DNA of 64,000 bases from Lentinula raphanica. Lineage: Eukaryota; Basidiomycota; Agaricomycetes; Agaricales; Omphalotaceae. Of the stretch, positions 11,368 through 22,825 are shown piece by piece (positions within the stretch are counted from its first letter, which is position 1; every line of letters begins with the position of its first letter). The notes below the pieces were generated by a model. That model made no database searches. It saw only the letters and a list, made by a program, of their open reading frames with translations, and was not told the origin of the DNA. The DNA is taken from assembly GCA_027919835.1 (NCBI GenBank), contig JANVFP010000015.1, positions 1,218,117-1,282,116 on the forward strand. Reading direction: 5' to 3'. Position numbers and translations under genes: made by a program.

Positions 11368-12060
11368 ATGACTCGACCGAGCCATCCTCATACTTGGACT
11401 CCTTTCTTCTGGTGTTCTCGCCGCTCCTGCTTCGACGCGTCCCTCGTCTAAAGATCAGGCTCTCTGCCCGTGTCCCAATCATCCGACTGGTGACTCTGAG
11501 TCGGCCCCGGGCGTCCTCAAAGCTCGTGGCTGCTGTTGTTCCTGCTGTGGATCCAGAAGAACCGAGGGGGAACAAGCTGTGGAGCAATTTTCCAGCACCC
11601 ACTTGGGAACAGTGAGCACTGAGAACCTTGTGTTTGATTTCAATCATTGCTGACACTGATTCCATAATACCCATTGTTTTGAATCATGATTCCCAGGTGC
11701 TTGATGTGTTGGGAAATATAAATTCTGGAGCAGTGAGTTTTCTCATCCTTCGCCTGTTTTTCTGATCATTGAATACGCATATGCTATACAAAGGTTGAAC
11801 ACATCAATCAAATCATGCCCAAGCTCGGTCATGCAGAGAAACAAGCAGCGGACAAAGACGAGGTAGTGCCAATGCTCCTGTCACTCCCAGAGCCTGCCAA
11901 ACCGCTAGCAGATGAGACGCAGGAACATTACAGAGCTCTCATCGAGTGGGTCACGGTGCTGTCAAATCGGCATGCCCGTGCTAATCCTGGGAGTCGCAAT
12001 CCCTTCGCTGAAGTGCTGGAAAAACTCGAGAACGATAGTGGGATGACGTGTCTAATTTGA
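11368..12060 (+). pseudogene. Array gene C: signal peptide frameshifted by a 17-bp deletion
   Basis: The ATG at 11368 is at the family position. About 17 bp of the CGACTCACT repeat that encodes TRLTRLTL in B, D and F is missing, so the ATG frame no longer reads the signal peptide and meets TAA in the segment that follows. The paralogous frame (GLLSSGVLAAPAST) has a TGA just upstream and no start. Beyond the lesion the gene is open and properly spliced in phase 0: exon 1 to 11611, exon 2 11697-11732 and exon 3 11794-12060. It keeps VLKARG and a Cys-rich stretch (GCCCSCCGS). The 3' motif is at 12129-12161. A young pseudogene is the simplest reading. Confidence 0.65.
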
Positions 12061-12309
12061 CTTCGGGCGTTCAAAGAGTCCTGAAATTCTCGGTCATCAT
12101 GGTTGGGGAGCTGTTATTGGTCATTGGGGGATAGACTGGTACTATCTGCTATTATTTGTACAATCCAACTCATAACCATCAGAAGAATAGTTGAAAGTTA
12201 TCGATGAGTGGAAGCTTTTACTTGAGCTATCATTCTGCCTGCGATTTGTGTGGCAAACTTCGGTAGTCCTCGGTTGACTGTAGAAACGAAGGGGAAAGGT
12301 ACTCAGTCT

Positions 12310-13440
12310 CGCAGACCGATAAACAGCCTCTCGATCTCCCCTTCCTTCTCCACTATTGCCATCATCGGGTCCTTCAACTTGTCTCGTGTCTGTGGGGATT
12401 TGGCGCTTATGGAGCCTGGCATGATGTAATCGGATCTGACTTTGAGAAGCGGGAAATAAATTGTTGACTCGCTTCGTTCAACCATCACCCCGAGCCTAGT
12501 GCTGATCCGTACAGCACCTCAGCGGCGCAGAGCAAGCTCGACAGACGTACTCACTCAGGCGTGGTGCTCCAACTATCAACCATCATCTAGTCCTCTTCCT
12601 CTTTTGCATCTTTTCCTCCAGTCTCCAAAGGTTCAGCTGGATCGATGGCAATTCCGACTCGACAGTCGCATCCTTCGCCAGGCGCCTACTACAATAACCG
12701 CCTTCTTCATTTTCCTCATTCTGCTCCAACGTGGATCCTACTTGAATGCATGTCATGACTGATATGACATACACGCTCAGATCGAAATTCTTCCCCATTT
12801 CATATACACCAGGTCTTTGGTCGCTGCTCTCAACCTCCGATCTGCATTCTGGCATTGGCGTTGGTCCTTATCGGTGTGCTCCTGTTGCACTGTAGCCTGT
12901 CTCTCCTGTTCATCAATATACGGTTGATTTCTTCCAGGCTCAACCGCGCTGTCTAAGTGCACGATTGACTGAGAAACAACGAACACCTGTATATCCGTCA
13001 TTCATCCCATCAAACGCAAAGTCGACCTCAAGTGCCTGATTGGAAACGGAGAAATGGAGGCGATGAAGGGATATCGAACGTGAGCTCTCTAGCTTCGATT
13101 TTAGACATGCTCTGACATCCATCGTATAGTCGTCAACAGATGACTACTCCAGACTATTTCCCATATACGCTAACCCAACCGCGACGTTGATACTGCAAGT
13201 CTGCATCGAGAATGACGATGCATACCCTCGAAGCACGGCTACATAATGTCGCAAACTTGCCCTGTTTTTTCTTTGTCATCTCTGTCCACCATATACGCAG
13301 TCGGTCATCAAGTCAGGACCGACCCCTCATTGTTGCATAAAGCCAGTCATCCTGCGAAAAGTTGAACTATTCTCAGCTACCGATACCGTTTCTGCCTTCG
13401 AGCGTCGTTCGGACTACAGCTTCATTCGATGATGCATAGT
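12310..13440 (+). other. Duplicated block, probable relic of an unknown gene (copy 2)
   Basis: This is a second copy of the block at 8080-9100, more diverged, without a usable ATG and with scattered stops. Its presence between C and D in the same order shows that a unit of roughly 4.5 kb was duplicated in tandem. Confidence 0.35.
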
Positions 13441-13539
13441 AGTGTCAAACAACATCATCCCTCGTGTCTCATTCACCACGTCCCGCAGTCAAGAAGGGCC
13501 GGCAAAAAGCACGCTCGAGGCGAAGGCGCATTCGTGGTC

Positions 13540-14470
13540 ACAGCTTCTAAGCGTCCGTCGTCGATTCAGATACCACGATAGCTCTTTATCACAATAGGTA
13601 CTTCGACCACTGAGTCTGGGACATCCCTACGCCAAAGATCTTTGAAAGCTCTCGGTGACGAGCCTGTCGTGCGCGCGCAAACGACCTATGGGACTACAAG
13701 GAGTGAGGTAGAGATGAATTATCAGGCTGTTTAGAGGTTCATCGATATCGCTCTGGAGCTGGTTTCCCTCGGCACAAATCGCAAACAACGCAAAATTCTC
13801 CAAAGACGTTTATATCAGTGACGCCGCGGCCATCATTTCCTCAACATCTACGTGTACACTGTACCACTGTTATCATCTCTCAATCTCACTCTTCGGGTGG
13901 TTTCCATTCTCGAAATCAAGTTCTCGCCGCTCCGAAGACTTCGACACACCTAATTAAAGCTCAGGCTCTTTATACTCACGAATTCTGGATTGGTAGCCCG
14001 TATGCGATACCTGTGCATAACGCTCGCAGTGAGATGAGATGCAAAGGAGGTGCATGGTCCTCGCCTATCCTATGCTGGGGCTTGGATGATATTAATGAGG
14101 AGGAACATCGGCTCAGGCATGAAGAAGATACATGCTCTGCGTACCACGAGTCACTGGGAGCTCGGTCAGGGCGGCCATGCTGGTTCAACGACCCATGCCG
14201 ATTTGAATGCCGTCTCTCACTCAATTCGTCTCAGTCCCAAGAACTAGCTCATGCGAATTCCACCGCGACTATGGGTAGAATCTGTATCTACGATTCACGA
14301 ACGCGGTTCAGGACTCTTTGTGTAGTGTCTAAGAGGGCTAACAAGGTCAGACGAAACCAGGGACCGTGCAACAGAACACTTCGGTTCATCTCTTCCCCGT
14401 CTCTTCCTTATTGAAATCTTGACCAGTTCTTGGACTCTGCGTTCGACTACAATCACGACTTGCGTCTTTC
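13540..14470 (+). pseudogene. Relic of an array paralog between C and D
   Basis: 13540-13740 is another spacer-block copy. From 13755 a diverged leader (GAGCTGGTTTCCCTC...AAATCGCAAACAACGC) is followed by CTCACTCTTCGGGTGG. Then comes a frame reading VLAAPKTSTHLIKAQAL, clearly the counterpart of VLAAPASTPQSTGAQAL in gene F, and IGSPYAIPVHNARS near the expected [LI]-x-x-R-G position. The signal-peptide core is lost and no C-terminal module can be recognised. The long open frame across it (13818-14414) is a by-product of decay. Confidence 0.5.
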
Positions 14471-15330
14471 TGCGTTTTCACCGAATGAACACTTGGAGGA
14501 TTGAGCACTGCCAGTGAGGAACATCAAACGAGTTTCCGAGCGAATACTAATCTCTAACGTCGACGAACCCCAAAAGATTCGATAGTCCACGCGCAATCCC
14601 GACTCATATTTGGCTCATATTCACTTCAAGGTTCACGCCTATGTGCAAAGTTCGTCTTTTTTGCCTTAGACGTTACCTCTCTGAGTAGAAGATCAACGTC
14701 ACTCCCTCTGTCTGAACTTGGCCGTAGTGTCGACCTTATCAAAACAATTCCTCGAGCTTCCTTGGTATAACACACTGCCGACTCTGCAATTGAGGTTGAT
14801 AGAGGAAATTTTGCCCACTTCTCAATATCACTCGAGATTTCCGCCGGTTGTACATTCCCGTGCGACAACTTCTCAGCAGGGGTGCCAACTGTCCAGCCTT
14901 CTCGCTTGGAAGCCTTCCGCTGTTTCACCAATGTACTCAAGACACATGTGAGAGCAGGTGAGAGCATATCGTCTCATATCGTGCTGAATTCTGATCTATC
15001 CCGATGAGGGACAGATAGTCATATCAGGTCATATCTCGTTTCAAGTCAAGAGAAAATACCAGAAAATACCTCGTTTCAGTGTATGCCTTTGCAGGCCTGC
15101 GCATACTGATTTTTTTGCCGTTTCAACTGGGATATACGAACTCTTTCTTACCAGTTGGAGTTCGCCATATGACGAGGGTCTACATAGGTCCACATATACA
15201 ATGGCGAGCGCGAAGATATCTCTGTGTTACAAGGTGTCATTCATACATTCAAATCTCAAATGATCATCTCCAGCCTCCGAGTCACTCAGCGTCGAATACT
15301 CATTCGGCCGTTACGGTGTTGCAATACTCG
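14471..15330 (+). repeat. Orphan copy of the array upstream block
   Basis: This matches the blocks upstream of B, C and D (GAACACTTGGAGGATTGAG, GTTCACGCCTATGTGCA, GTTGTACATTCCCGTGC, CCTCGTTTCAGTGTATGC). It is followed by a second such block at 15540-16350 instead of a gene. An intervening gene has been lost, or the upstream block alone was duplicated. Confidence 0.55.
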
Positions 15331-15539
15331 GACGCCGACTTCGAGCAGCTTCAGAAGAATTTAGTCCCTCTTTCGTCTCCCATTCACTTGTTCACGCGTC
15401 ATGGTGTGATACTCCACAACAACCTCAGATGGACATGGACTCTGTGTTCACGAACGCCAGCGATTCTTCAACATAAGTTCTTGATCAAGACGGCTAGCGC
15501 GAGGCTCAGAGACAAACCCGGATAGAAAAAAGCTCAACA

Positions 15540-16470
15540 GCGCGTGAATGGTCGAACACTCGGAGGACTGAACAGTGAGCACTGGTGAGAAATTTTAACC
15601 GAAATCTTGAACGAATTATCTCTAACAAACCCCAAAAGCTTTGATAGTCGTAATCCCGACTCATATTTGGCTCATATTCACTTCAAAGTTCACGCCTACG
15701 TGCAAACTTCGTCTTTTTTGCTTGAGACGTCAACCTTTTCGAATAGAATGCATTGCTATCGCTCAAGATTACCGCCGGTTGTACATTCCTGTGCGACCTC
15801 CGTTTCTAGGGTGCCCACTGGTGCCCATTGCCCAGCCTGCTCGCTTGGATTCCGCTGTTTCCCCCATTTGCGAGTCAATGAACATATGTTGTGAGCATAT
15901 TATACTGAATTCTGATAAGGAGACGATCGTCATATCTTGCTTCAAGTCGAAGGAAAATACCTCGTTTCAGTGTATACCTGTGCGTACACATTTATTTGTT
16001 CGCTTCGAGTGAAACGTATGGACTCAGATGGACGCTCTCTTATCAGACGGGATTTGCCATGGCCCATATGACGATATCGAGGGAGGGTAGGGAGGGTCTA
16101 GATACGTATGGATATGGTGCGTGAAGATATCTTTGTGTTACAAGCGATCATTCATTCAAATCTCATACGTTCAGCGTCCAGCGCACAGCCTTCAAGACAA
16201 TCAGTGTCAAAAACTCATATGGCCGGGAGTTGTAACTTGTCATTATCTTGCGTCACTCGGCGTGTCGAGTATATCGCTGGTCAAGGCCCAAGAGTCCCCG
16301 GAGTGTTCGAGTTCTCAATGGTCCAAAAGGTTTTTTGAACCTTTCCAGTCTGTCCTTTTTTTTTTGACATGTCCGTGTCACTGACTCACGAGTAGATCAT
16401 CGATTGAAGTCATTGGTTAGAAGTCCAAAACGCTGCGTAACCAGTGAGCCCTTTTCCTAACTAACGGTAC
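15540..16470 (+). repeat. Upstream block of gene D
   Basis: This is the fourth copy of the upstream block, ending in CCAGTGAGCCCTTTTCCTAA before the promoter of D. Its short open frames are not conserved between copies and are not genes. Confidence 0.55.
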
Positions 16471-16481
16471 AGTACTACATG

Positions 16482-16610
16482 ATCATCCTCACCGACCAGA
16501 TCATTACTAACACGAATTTTCTTTTCTTTTTCTGTTTTCCTTTTTTTTTTTTTGCAGAATTATACATTTTTTGAACGTTAATACCCATCTCCGTTGCGTA
16601 CATAAAGCCC
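16482..16610 (+). promoter_or_regulatory. Promoter of array gene D
   Basis: The CCTCACCGACCAGATCAT half of the shared box is present, but the CGCTTGCAATC half is replaced. TACATAAAGCCCAAGCTACAC follows at about 16599 and the leader AGAGCTGGTCTC near 16637. If the box is functional, D is the member most likely to be expressed differently. Confidence 0.5.
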
Positions 16611-16729
16611 AAGCTACACCACCCATTTTTCCCCCCAGAGCTGGTCTCATTCGCAAATCGCAACCAACACACACACACTTCTACGAAAACGTTCAATCGC
16701 CGTCTTTACTACGACATCTACGTTCTGCT

Positions 16730-17616
16730 ATGACGCGACTCACTCGACTCACTCTTCGAGCCATCCTCGTACTTGGGGTCCTTTCTTCTGGTGCTCTCGC
16801 CGCTCCTGCTTCGACGCTTCCCTTGACCAATGATCAGGCTCTTGATCAATGTTCCGATTCTCAGATCGGTGGCTCGTCCCTTGCGCTCAGGGCTCGTGGC
16901 TGTATGTCTTCCAGAGAAGGGGCCAATGGAGGAGGGGCCAATGGAGGAGGGGCCAATGGAGGAGGGGCCAATGGAGGAGGGGCCAATGGAGGAAGGTCCA
17001 ACAGAGGAGGGGCCAATGGAGGAGGGGCCAATGGAGGAAGGTCCAACAGAGGAGGGGCCAATGGAGGAGGGGCCAATGGAGGAAGGTCCAACAGAGGAGG
17101 GGGCAGCGGAGAAGGGGGCAGCGGAGAAGGGGGCAGCGGAGAAGGGGGCAGCGGAGAAGGGGCCAGCTCTCGCGGTCGGGCACGAGTGAGAATCCGCGTT
17201 CAATTCAGTCTGTCGCTAGCAATACTGATGAGTCCATCGATTTGCATTATTCCAGGCGTACGTCCGAGATCAGGACGTCAAGCAAGTCATAGTGAGTTCC
17301 AGTATATTCTAATCGCTGGCCTGTTTCTCCAATGACTCTACTCACATAGATTGAACCATTCAATCAATGCATGTCCGATCTGGGTCGTCCCGATCTTCAA
17401 ACCGCCAGTTCCGAGGAGGATATTCTAGAAATTGTCTCGAAACTGCAAGTGCCTGACGGACGGCTTGAACCAGGGAGTCAGAAACACGCTTATGGGAAGC
17501 TCGTGGCATTGCTCCGTCTTTCGTCATCGAGATGGCGTGCTAGACACAGCAATTTGCCCTCCGACGAAGATCCCTACTACGCTCTGGTGCTCCAAATTCG
17601 GCGTGTTATAGTATGA
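16730..17616 (+). CDS. Array gene D: secreted protein with 16 Gly-rich pentapeptide repeats
   Basis: Exons are 16730-17185, 17256-17291 and 17350-17616, phase 0, about 252 residues. The signal peptide is as in B (MTRLTRLTLRAILVLGVL...ALAAP), then QCSD and ALRARGC. From 16919 to 17158 the mature protein contains 16 pentapeptides: GANGG x5, RSNRG, GANGG x2, RSNRG, GANGG x2, RSNRG, GGSGE x4. Other members have nothing at this position. A 12-residue exon (AYVRDQDVKQVI) and the helical C-terminal module follow. The reverse strand shows proline/alanine-rich mirror frames, which are shadows. The shared 3' motif is not found. A flexible, possibly wall-exposed spacer is plausible; function unknown. 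Confidence 0.75.
16919..17158 (+). repeat. 15-bp in-frame minisatellite in gene D
   Basis: Sixteen 15-bp units of three types (GGGGCCAATGGAGGA, AGGTCCAACAGAGGA, GGGGGCAGCGGAGAA) occupy exactly 240 bp in frame. The higher-order pattern (two type-1 units plus one type-2, repeated) shows expansion by unequal exchange or slippage. Length polymorphism between strains is expected. Confidence 0.92.
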
Positions 17617-17820
17617 TTAAGCGATCCAACCGAGATTGTGGGTCAAGATGGCTATTCAGCAGTAATCAAGAGTAAGCATTCAGCGCGCGCGGCGAATAGG
17701 CCTGAAGACTGAAGTTGAATAAGGTAACCTAAGCTCACCTACCTCCGAAGGTAACACACCTTGCGGTAACACTAGCCTGAACAGGCGCGAACTTTTCGCA
17801 AGTAAATGGTACATACTGAT
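17617..17820. other. Short spacer D-E
   Basis: No gene is seen. D and E are much closer than B-C or C-D, so the relic blocks are absent here. Confidence 0.4.
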
Positions 17821-17940
17821 CATCCTCACTGATTCAATCATCGCCGCTTGCAATCTGATAGCACCAAATAGCACCCTGCTCTTTTGGTGTTGTGTCACAG
17901 TGTGTCACCCATTCCCATATATGATATAAAGCCCAAGCTA
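17821..17940 (+). promoter_or_regulatory. Promoter of array gene E
   Basis: CCTCACTGATTCAATCATCG followed by CCGCTTGCAATC lies at 17824-17855. TATAAAGCCCAAGCTACACG starts at 17935 and AGAGCCGGTCTCC follows near 17960. The order and spacing are the same as in B and F. Confidence 0.65.
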
Positions 17941-18052
17941 CACGACGCATTTTTCCTCCAGAGCCGGTCTCCTTCGCAAATCGCAACCAACACACTCTTC
18001 CCCGAAAACGATCAATCGCCATCTTCGCTATATATAACATCTCCGTTCTGCT

Positions 18053-18692
18053 ATGAATCGACTCACTCTTCGAGCCACTGTTCTCATTCTCGGAGCCATT
18101 TCTCTTGGTGTCCTCGCCGCCCCGATGCCTCACCCGACCGGAGTTCAGGCTTCCCACCGATGTTCCAGTCTCCAGACTGGAGGCCCGCCGCCGCCGAGCC
18201 ATGCACTCAGAGCTCGTGGCTTTTCGGCTTCTAAGGCTTCTGGCGACATAGAAATATCACCCGTTGTGAGATTGTGTGTTTGATTTGAACCCTCGCTATC
18301 GATACTGATGAGTCTTATTGATTTGTATCATCCCAGCCTATCGAAGTGAGTATCCTGTACTTTCTAGTAACCGTTGACCTGCTTCCCTATTCATCGAATG
18401 CGTCTATTCTCTACCCAAGAAACTTGAGCGAATCAACACCCTTATACGCGAACTGGGTTATGACGATATAGCAGACAGCGACGAATCTACGGCGACAAAG
18501 CTCCTGTCACTCCCATACCCTGACTGTTACCAATCAAGTTTTGCTGTGCAGCAAATGAAAGAAAATTACGCAGAGCTCAGGGGCATTGTCAAATCTCTGT
18601 ATGAGGCAGGCGAAGATACTCCCGAAAATCCCTACTACGAAGCGAAGCGGACGATCGATGAAACCTTTAAGGACATTGAGTATTGGAAGTAG
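18053..18692 (+). CDS. Array gene E: small secreted protein, three exons
   Basis: Exons are 18053-18265, 18337-18345 and 18420-18692, phase 0, about 164 residues. The signal peptide (MNRLTLRATVLILGAISL, then GVLAAP) lacks one TRL repeat relative to B and D. RCSSLQTG and ALRARG follow. The middle exon is only 9 nt (PIE); it is inferred from the two GTGAGT donors and matching acceptors and from its position in C, D and F. The C-terminal module starts KLERINTLIRELGY and ends DIEYWK. The intron 1 sequence GATACTGATGAGT is shared with D and F and holds a CTGAT branch-point-like word. The 3' motif lies at 18727-18760. Function unknown. Confidence 0.68.
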
Positions 18693-20490
18693 TACCGTAG
18701 AGAACATGGGCTATCGAGGTCGTTGGAGGATAGACTGGTACTATCTACTGTGATTTGTATGATTGGAAGCTGAATATTTGAAAGCTATTTGATGGGTGAC
18801 TTTGCTTGTGGGACACGGTGAACACTGGGATGGCTCTAGGTATTTCAAAGGAGGGCAAGGGAGCTTACAGGTGTCCGAGGGATTTTTCATGATAACTAAC
18901 CGAGCCAGTCTTCGACATGAAAAGGTTAGAACATGCAGCATGTCCCAAGCTTTGCGAGAGTATTGAACGCTGCATCATGTCGAAGTCGCTGCCAGGTCGC
19001 TGCTGTGTTTCGTAATTCGTTCCCACGGAGTCTGCATCGTCTACTGGCAACTGCGACTGTTTCCTCTGGTTTCCTCCTCCCTTCATTCAAACCCGTAACC
19101 GTTACGATCAACAACATCTCCCATTCTGAATGGCTTATACAGGTTTTCATGCCAACTCGGAGTGAGGGTACCTCAAGAAATACCACAGCGACAGCGTCGA
19201 TTCAGACAAACCTCCTCTCTTCCACGGCAGGGATCTCGACAGATGATCCTGGTAGACTCTTACGCGGAAGACCTTTCAGCTTGGTGACGAGCTTGAGCAA
19301 ATGAGAAATGGGTGTTCAAAGAGCGAGGCAGAAAGAAATATCAGGCTTTTCGGAGGTCTAGAAGTTCCTGGTGTATGAGGCGACACGCGGTGGTTTGAGG
19401 TGGAGAGTTCAGGACGTGCAGAAGATCCATTTCAAGTTGCTCTTGTAGGCAAGCTAAAGTGGTTACTCACTGCCCCGTCTAATGAGTAGTCAATTGTATC
19501 GAACGTGCCCCCGGATTAGATCATCGCTCGCAATTCATCAAGGACCAAGGTCATCTAGTGAGTGATTTCTCTGATCAATGATACCGAACTCATACATCCT
19601 CGAGTAGATACGATACCTCGTTCTACGCCGTATGGTGCCCTTGCGCGTGTATTATTCTCAATGCGTACCCATCCAACCCCTCTCATCCTCTTTTCGTTAT
19701 ACATAGAAGTTTCTCCTACCACAAATACAAATCCCTTCAAACCAAACATCCACACTCCGAGTCCGTTGTTTCTCTCCAAGACGGTTACTATTCCTACAAC
19801 CTCATCGGAAATCTTCCACGATCCATCCCTTCGCATGACCACAATCGAATCCCACATGCGTCAAGCAAAACAATTCGCTCATCCGAATTGCTTCAATTGG
19901 CTGCGACGGCGCCGCCTGAATGTTACATATCCATATACATTCGCAAACCGCAGTTAATCGTATCCACTGGGTATCTATCTTTGCTTCGAAGACCCCGAAG
20001 CTTCAGGTATCTGGTGTCCTCTCTTTACTCATCGAAGATACAACGTTCTACGTGCGGCGGCGACGCCAAAAATCAAAAAATCGTGTCAGAACGCAGACGA
20101 GAAGGCCGGAACTTGAACAACTGAAGGCTATGCCATTCAGTGAGCGATTTTTCCAAGGTACCGAACGTATTGGAGCTGGAGATCCTTACTACTGACTATA
20201 TCATCATCGGCACCTGCTTGCATACCACTGTGAGTCGTGACTATCTTGCAATACATGTCGTCTCTTGTATATCACTGGTCAAGTTTTCGTTGAGTTTCTG
20301 AGCTCTCTATGATAGGTTGGATGTTTTTTTCTCCGACGGGTCACTGCTTCGTGTTATTGACGCACAATGATGTAGATCATCAATCCCGCATCAATCTGGT
20401 GTGAAAGGTTCAAAAATCTATGTCAGTGTCGGAGGGCTAAGCTGGGCTAAGCTGGGCTTAGCCAACGGGTTACGAGGGGTTACGGTACCA
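18693..20490. other. Spacer E-F
   Basis: No supported gene. 19180-19350 and 19540-19650 are the same spacer blocks as between A-B and B-C. The open frame at 19562-19957 begins inside such a block and has no counterpart in the others, so I do not call it. Confidence 0.45.
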
Positions 20491-20606
20491 TGATCAGATC
20501 ATCGCCGCTTGCGATCATTGATAGCACCCATGATTTTTTGTGTGTGTTTTTTTTTGGGAATTCTTTGTTTTTCTGCTGTTTCACCCCACCCTCGTGCTAT
20601 ATAAAA
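20491..20606 (+). promoter_or_regulatory. Promoter of array gene F
   Basis: The box ATCATCGCCGCTTGCGATCA lies at 20499-20518. A good TATA (TATATAAAA) lies at 20598-20606, with CTCAAGTTACACG after it and AGAGCTGGTCTCC near 20637. Confidence 0.65.
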
Positions 20607-20728
20607 GCTCAAGTTACACGTAACATTTTCCCTCCCAGAGCTGGTCTCCTTCGTGAATCGCACCCAACACACACTTCTCCGAAAACGTTCAACCGCCATC
20701 TTTACTATAAATCCTACGTTCTGCTACT

Positions 20729-21427
20729 ATGACTCGACTCACCCGACTCACTCTTCGAGCCGTCCTCATGCTGGGACTCCTTTCTTCTGGCGTTCTCGCC
20801 GCTCCTGCTTCGACGCCTCAATCGACTGGAGCTCAGGCTCTCAACCGTTGCTCCGATTCTCAGACTGGTGGCACGCCGGCGACGGCCAATGTGCGAATCA
20901 AAGCTCGTGGCGGCTGTATATCGTCCAGTTCCCAAGAACCCGGCATAATATCCTGGATTTCAGAAACAGACGTGAGTAACTGTTTCTGATTTATGCCGCC
21001 GGTGGCAATACTGATGAGTTCATTCTCGCCTCATCCAGGAGGGTGGCTTTAACAGGCTTGTCAATCATGGAATGGAGATTGAAGTGAGTGTCCGGTAATC
21101 CTACTTGTTGACCTGTTTCTCTAATCATTGGAAATGTCCATATTCTCTTTACCCACGAAGATCATGGAAATCAACAAGCTCATGCACAAGCTGGATCCTG
21201 AAACAGCACTGTATGAGGACGATTTAGTGTCGAAACTCATGAGACTCCGACAGCCTACTGCCAGACAGCTAGTAAACCCTCTCTCAAAGCTCATCAACAC
21301 ACTCGCACGTGTTAGCTCGTTCTACTCGGAAAAGGCAATGGTGTACAGTGATGCAGCACCCAATCCTTTCACTGAAGTGCTGGAAACGCTTAGACGGTAT
21401 CAGGCCGAGATACAACAGTCGCGATGA
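20729..21427 (+). CDS. Array gene F: small secreted protein, three exons
   Basis: Exons are 20729-20971, 21039-21083 and 21161-21427, phase 0, about 184 residues. The signal peptide is MTRLTRLTLRAVLMLGLL...GVLAAP. RCSDSQTGG and RIKARGGC follow (the [LI]-x-x-R-G motif). The 15-residue middle exon reads EGGFNRLVNHGMEIE. The C-terminal module is helical, with PNPFTEVLETLRRY close to RNPFAEVLEKLEND in C, which shows the common origin of the modules. The 3' motif GGATAGACTGGTACTATC lies at 21507-21525. Function unknown. Confidence 0.75.
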
Positions 21428-22639
21428 TTTAGACTTGGTGTGAAGTGCTCAGAATGTCCCGAATATTGGGGCAAACATGGTTGCCAGTTGGGAAGTTGGT
21501 CGGAGGGGATAGACTGGTACTATCTGCTGTGATCTGTGCACTCATAAATATCAGAAGAATTATTGAGGTTCAAACGTTCATTGTCGACAGGTCACTTGAG
21601 TTGTGCTCGCAGTCCGTGCGCTTTTTGTGCGATTGAAGTGCGCCGAGGATCAGCTGCAGTCTGCTGCAGCCTTAGGGCCTGGGGATTCGCGCTCTCTTGA
21701 TAGACTCTCACTCTGATCAGCTCGCCGTTTCTGCTCAAGGCCTTATCCGCCGATCTAGTACTAGCTGCCGCAACTCCTCCCTCGAAACAACCTTTGGACT
21801 CGGGGGATTGTTCGCGTTTGCCAGCATCATTGCCACATTCCGGGTATTTGGAGTCCAAACAGCTCCGAACCTCATTAACACTCATAGTTGGCAGTGGCTG
21901 CCATCGGCCGAAACAAGTTTTCGAAGAATGTTTTGTGTAATGCTTTCTCGTTCATTTGTTCAACACAGCGTTTGATGTCTTGGGGTCTTGAGGTTCAAAG
22001 ACGTGTTTTGAATCTGGCATTGACGTCGTTTGAGTAAGAAGATGAGCAAAAGATGAGTTGGAGTCCGCAGAGCGCCTAGTACCTTCGCTGAGCGTCAAAA
22101 GCCCAAACGTGATTCGTGAAGCTGTCTTACCTCGACTATCATGAACTATCATCCAGATCTCTTTGAAGAAAGACTCTCGCCTCCTTCAGCTTCCGCCTTC
22201 GTGTCTCTTTCCAAGGACATATCCGTATATTCAATCTGGAGACCTCCGCCGGAGATTTGCATCATTGGATTCGAGTTGCCCAAGCAGTAAAAAAGTGCGA
22301 CATTCGACCTCATTCGACATCTCAAGATCTCATGTATTTCAATTTTCGACCATCAGTTTTCCTCTATGCGCCTGCGTTAAAAACATTGGACCCCCGTTGA
22401 TGGGTGTACAGTCTTGCTTCACAGGTTCTTGCCACTTTCGGCTCATGGTGCATATGCTTGCATATGAGAGAGTTCCTGCCAACGACGTTTTGTGTATACC
22501 AACCAATGCATGTTTTTATGGCTGGAAAAGCGGCAGCTAGGATATCTGAAGGTTAGCCGGTTAATAAGGTCATCCGGTGCTATCAGAGGATACCCAGTGA
22601 GAGCCAGTGAGTGATTTCAGTAACCGATGATATTGAACA
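21428..22639. other. Spacer F-G with start of the G/H type upstream block
   Basis: No gene is seen. 21944-22560 holds a block that recurs before H (24217-24770) and, truncated, after H at about 27000-27060. Landmarks are TTGTTCAACAC, CTTGGGGTCTTGAGGTTCAA, GAAGAAAGACTCTC and CCTCCGCCGG. It differs from the B-D upstream block, so the array contains two lineages of unit. Confidence 0.5.
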
Positions 22640-22705
22640 TCCTCACTGTACAGATCATCGCCGCTTGCAATCTCTTGATATTATTGATATCACCCATCTT
22701 AAAGC
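22640..22705 (+). promoter_or_regulatory. Promoter of array gene G
   Basis: CCTCACTGTACAGATCATCG followed by CCGCTTGCAATC lies at 22640-22671. Only a weak TATA (CTTAAAGCC) follows near 22698, then AGAGCTGGTCTCC near 22731. Confidence 0.6.
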
Positions 22706-22825
22706 CTCAATCCTCACGAAAAAAATCCCCCAGAGCTGGTCTCCCTCACAAATCGCAACCAACACACGCTTCGCCCAAAACGTTCAACGCCGCTGTTCCT
22801 TTAACACCTACCTACTATTGCTATC

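Noticed and set aside
16718..17203. - strand and other-frame Pro/Ala, Glu/Gly and Trp/Arg repeat frames
   Set aside because: They are mirror frames of the 15-bp minisatellite in gene D. Only the D frame has a signal peptide and conserved introns.
19562..19957. Open frame of 131 codons in spacer E-F
   Set aside because: It starts inside a duplicated non-coding block, and the corresponding places in spacers A-B and B-C are not open.
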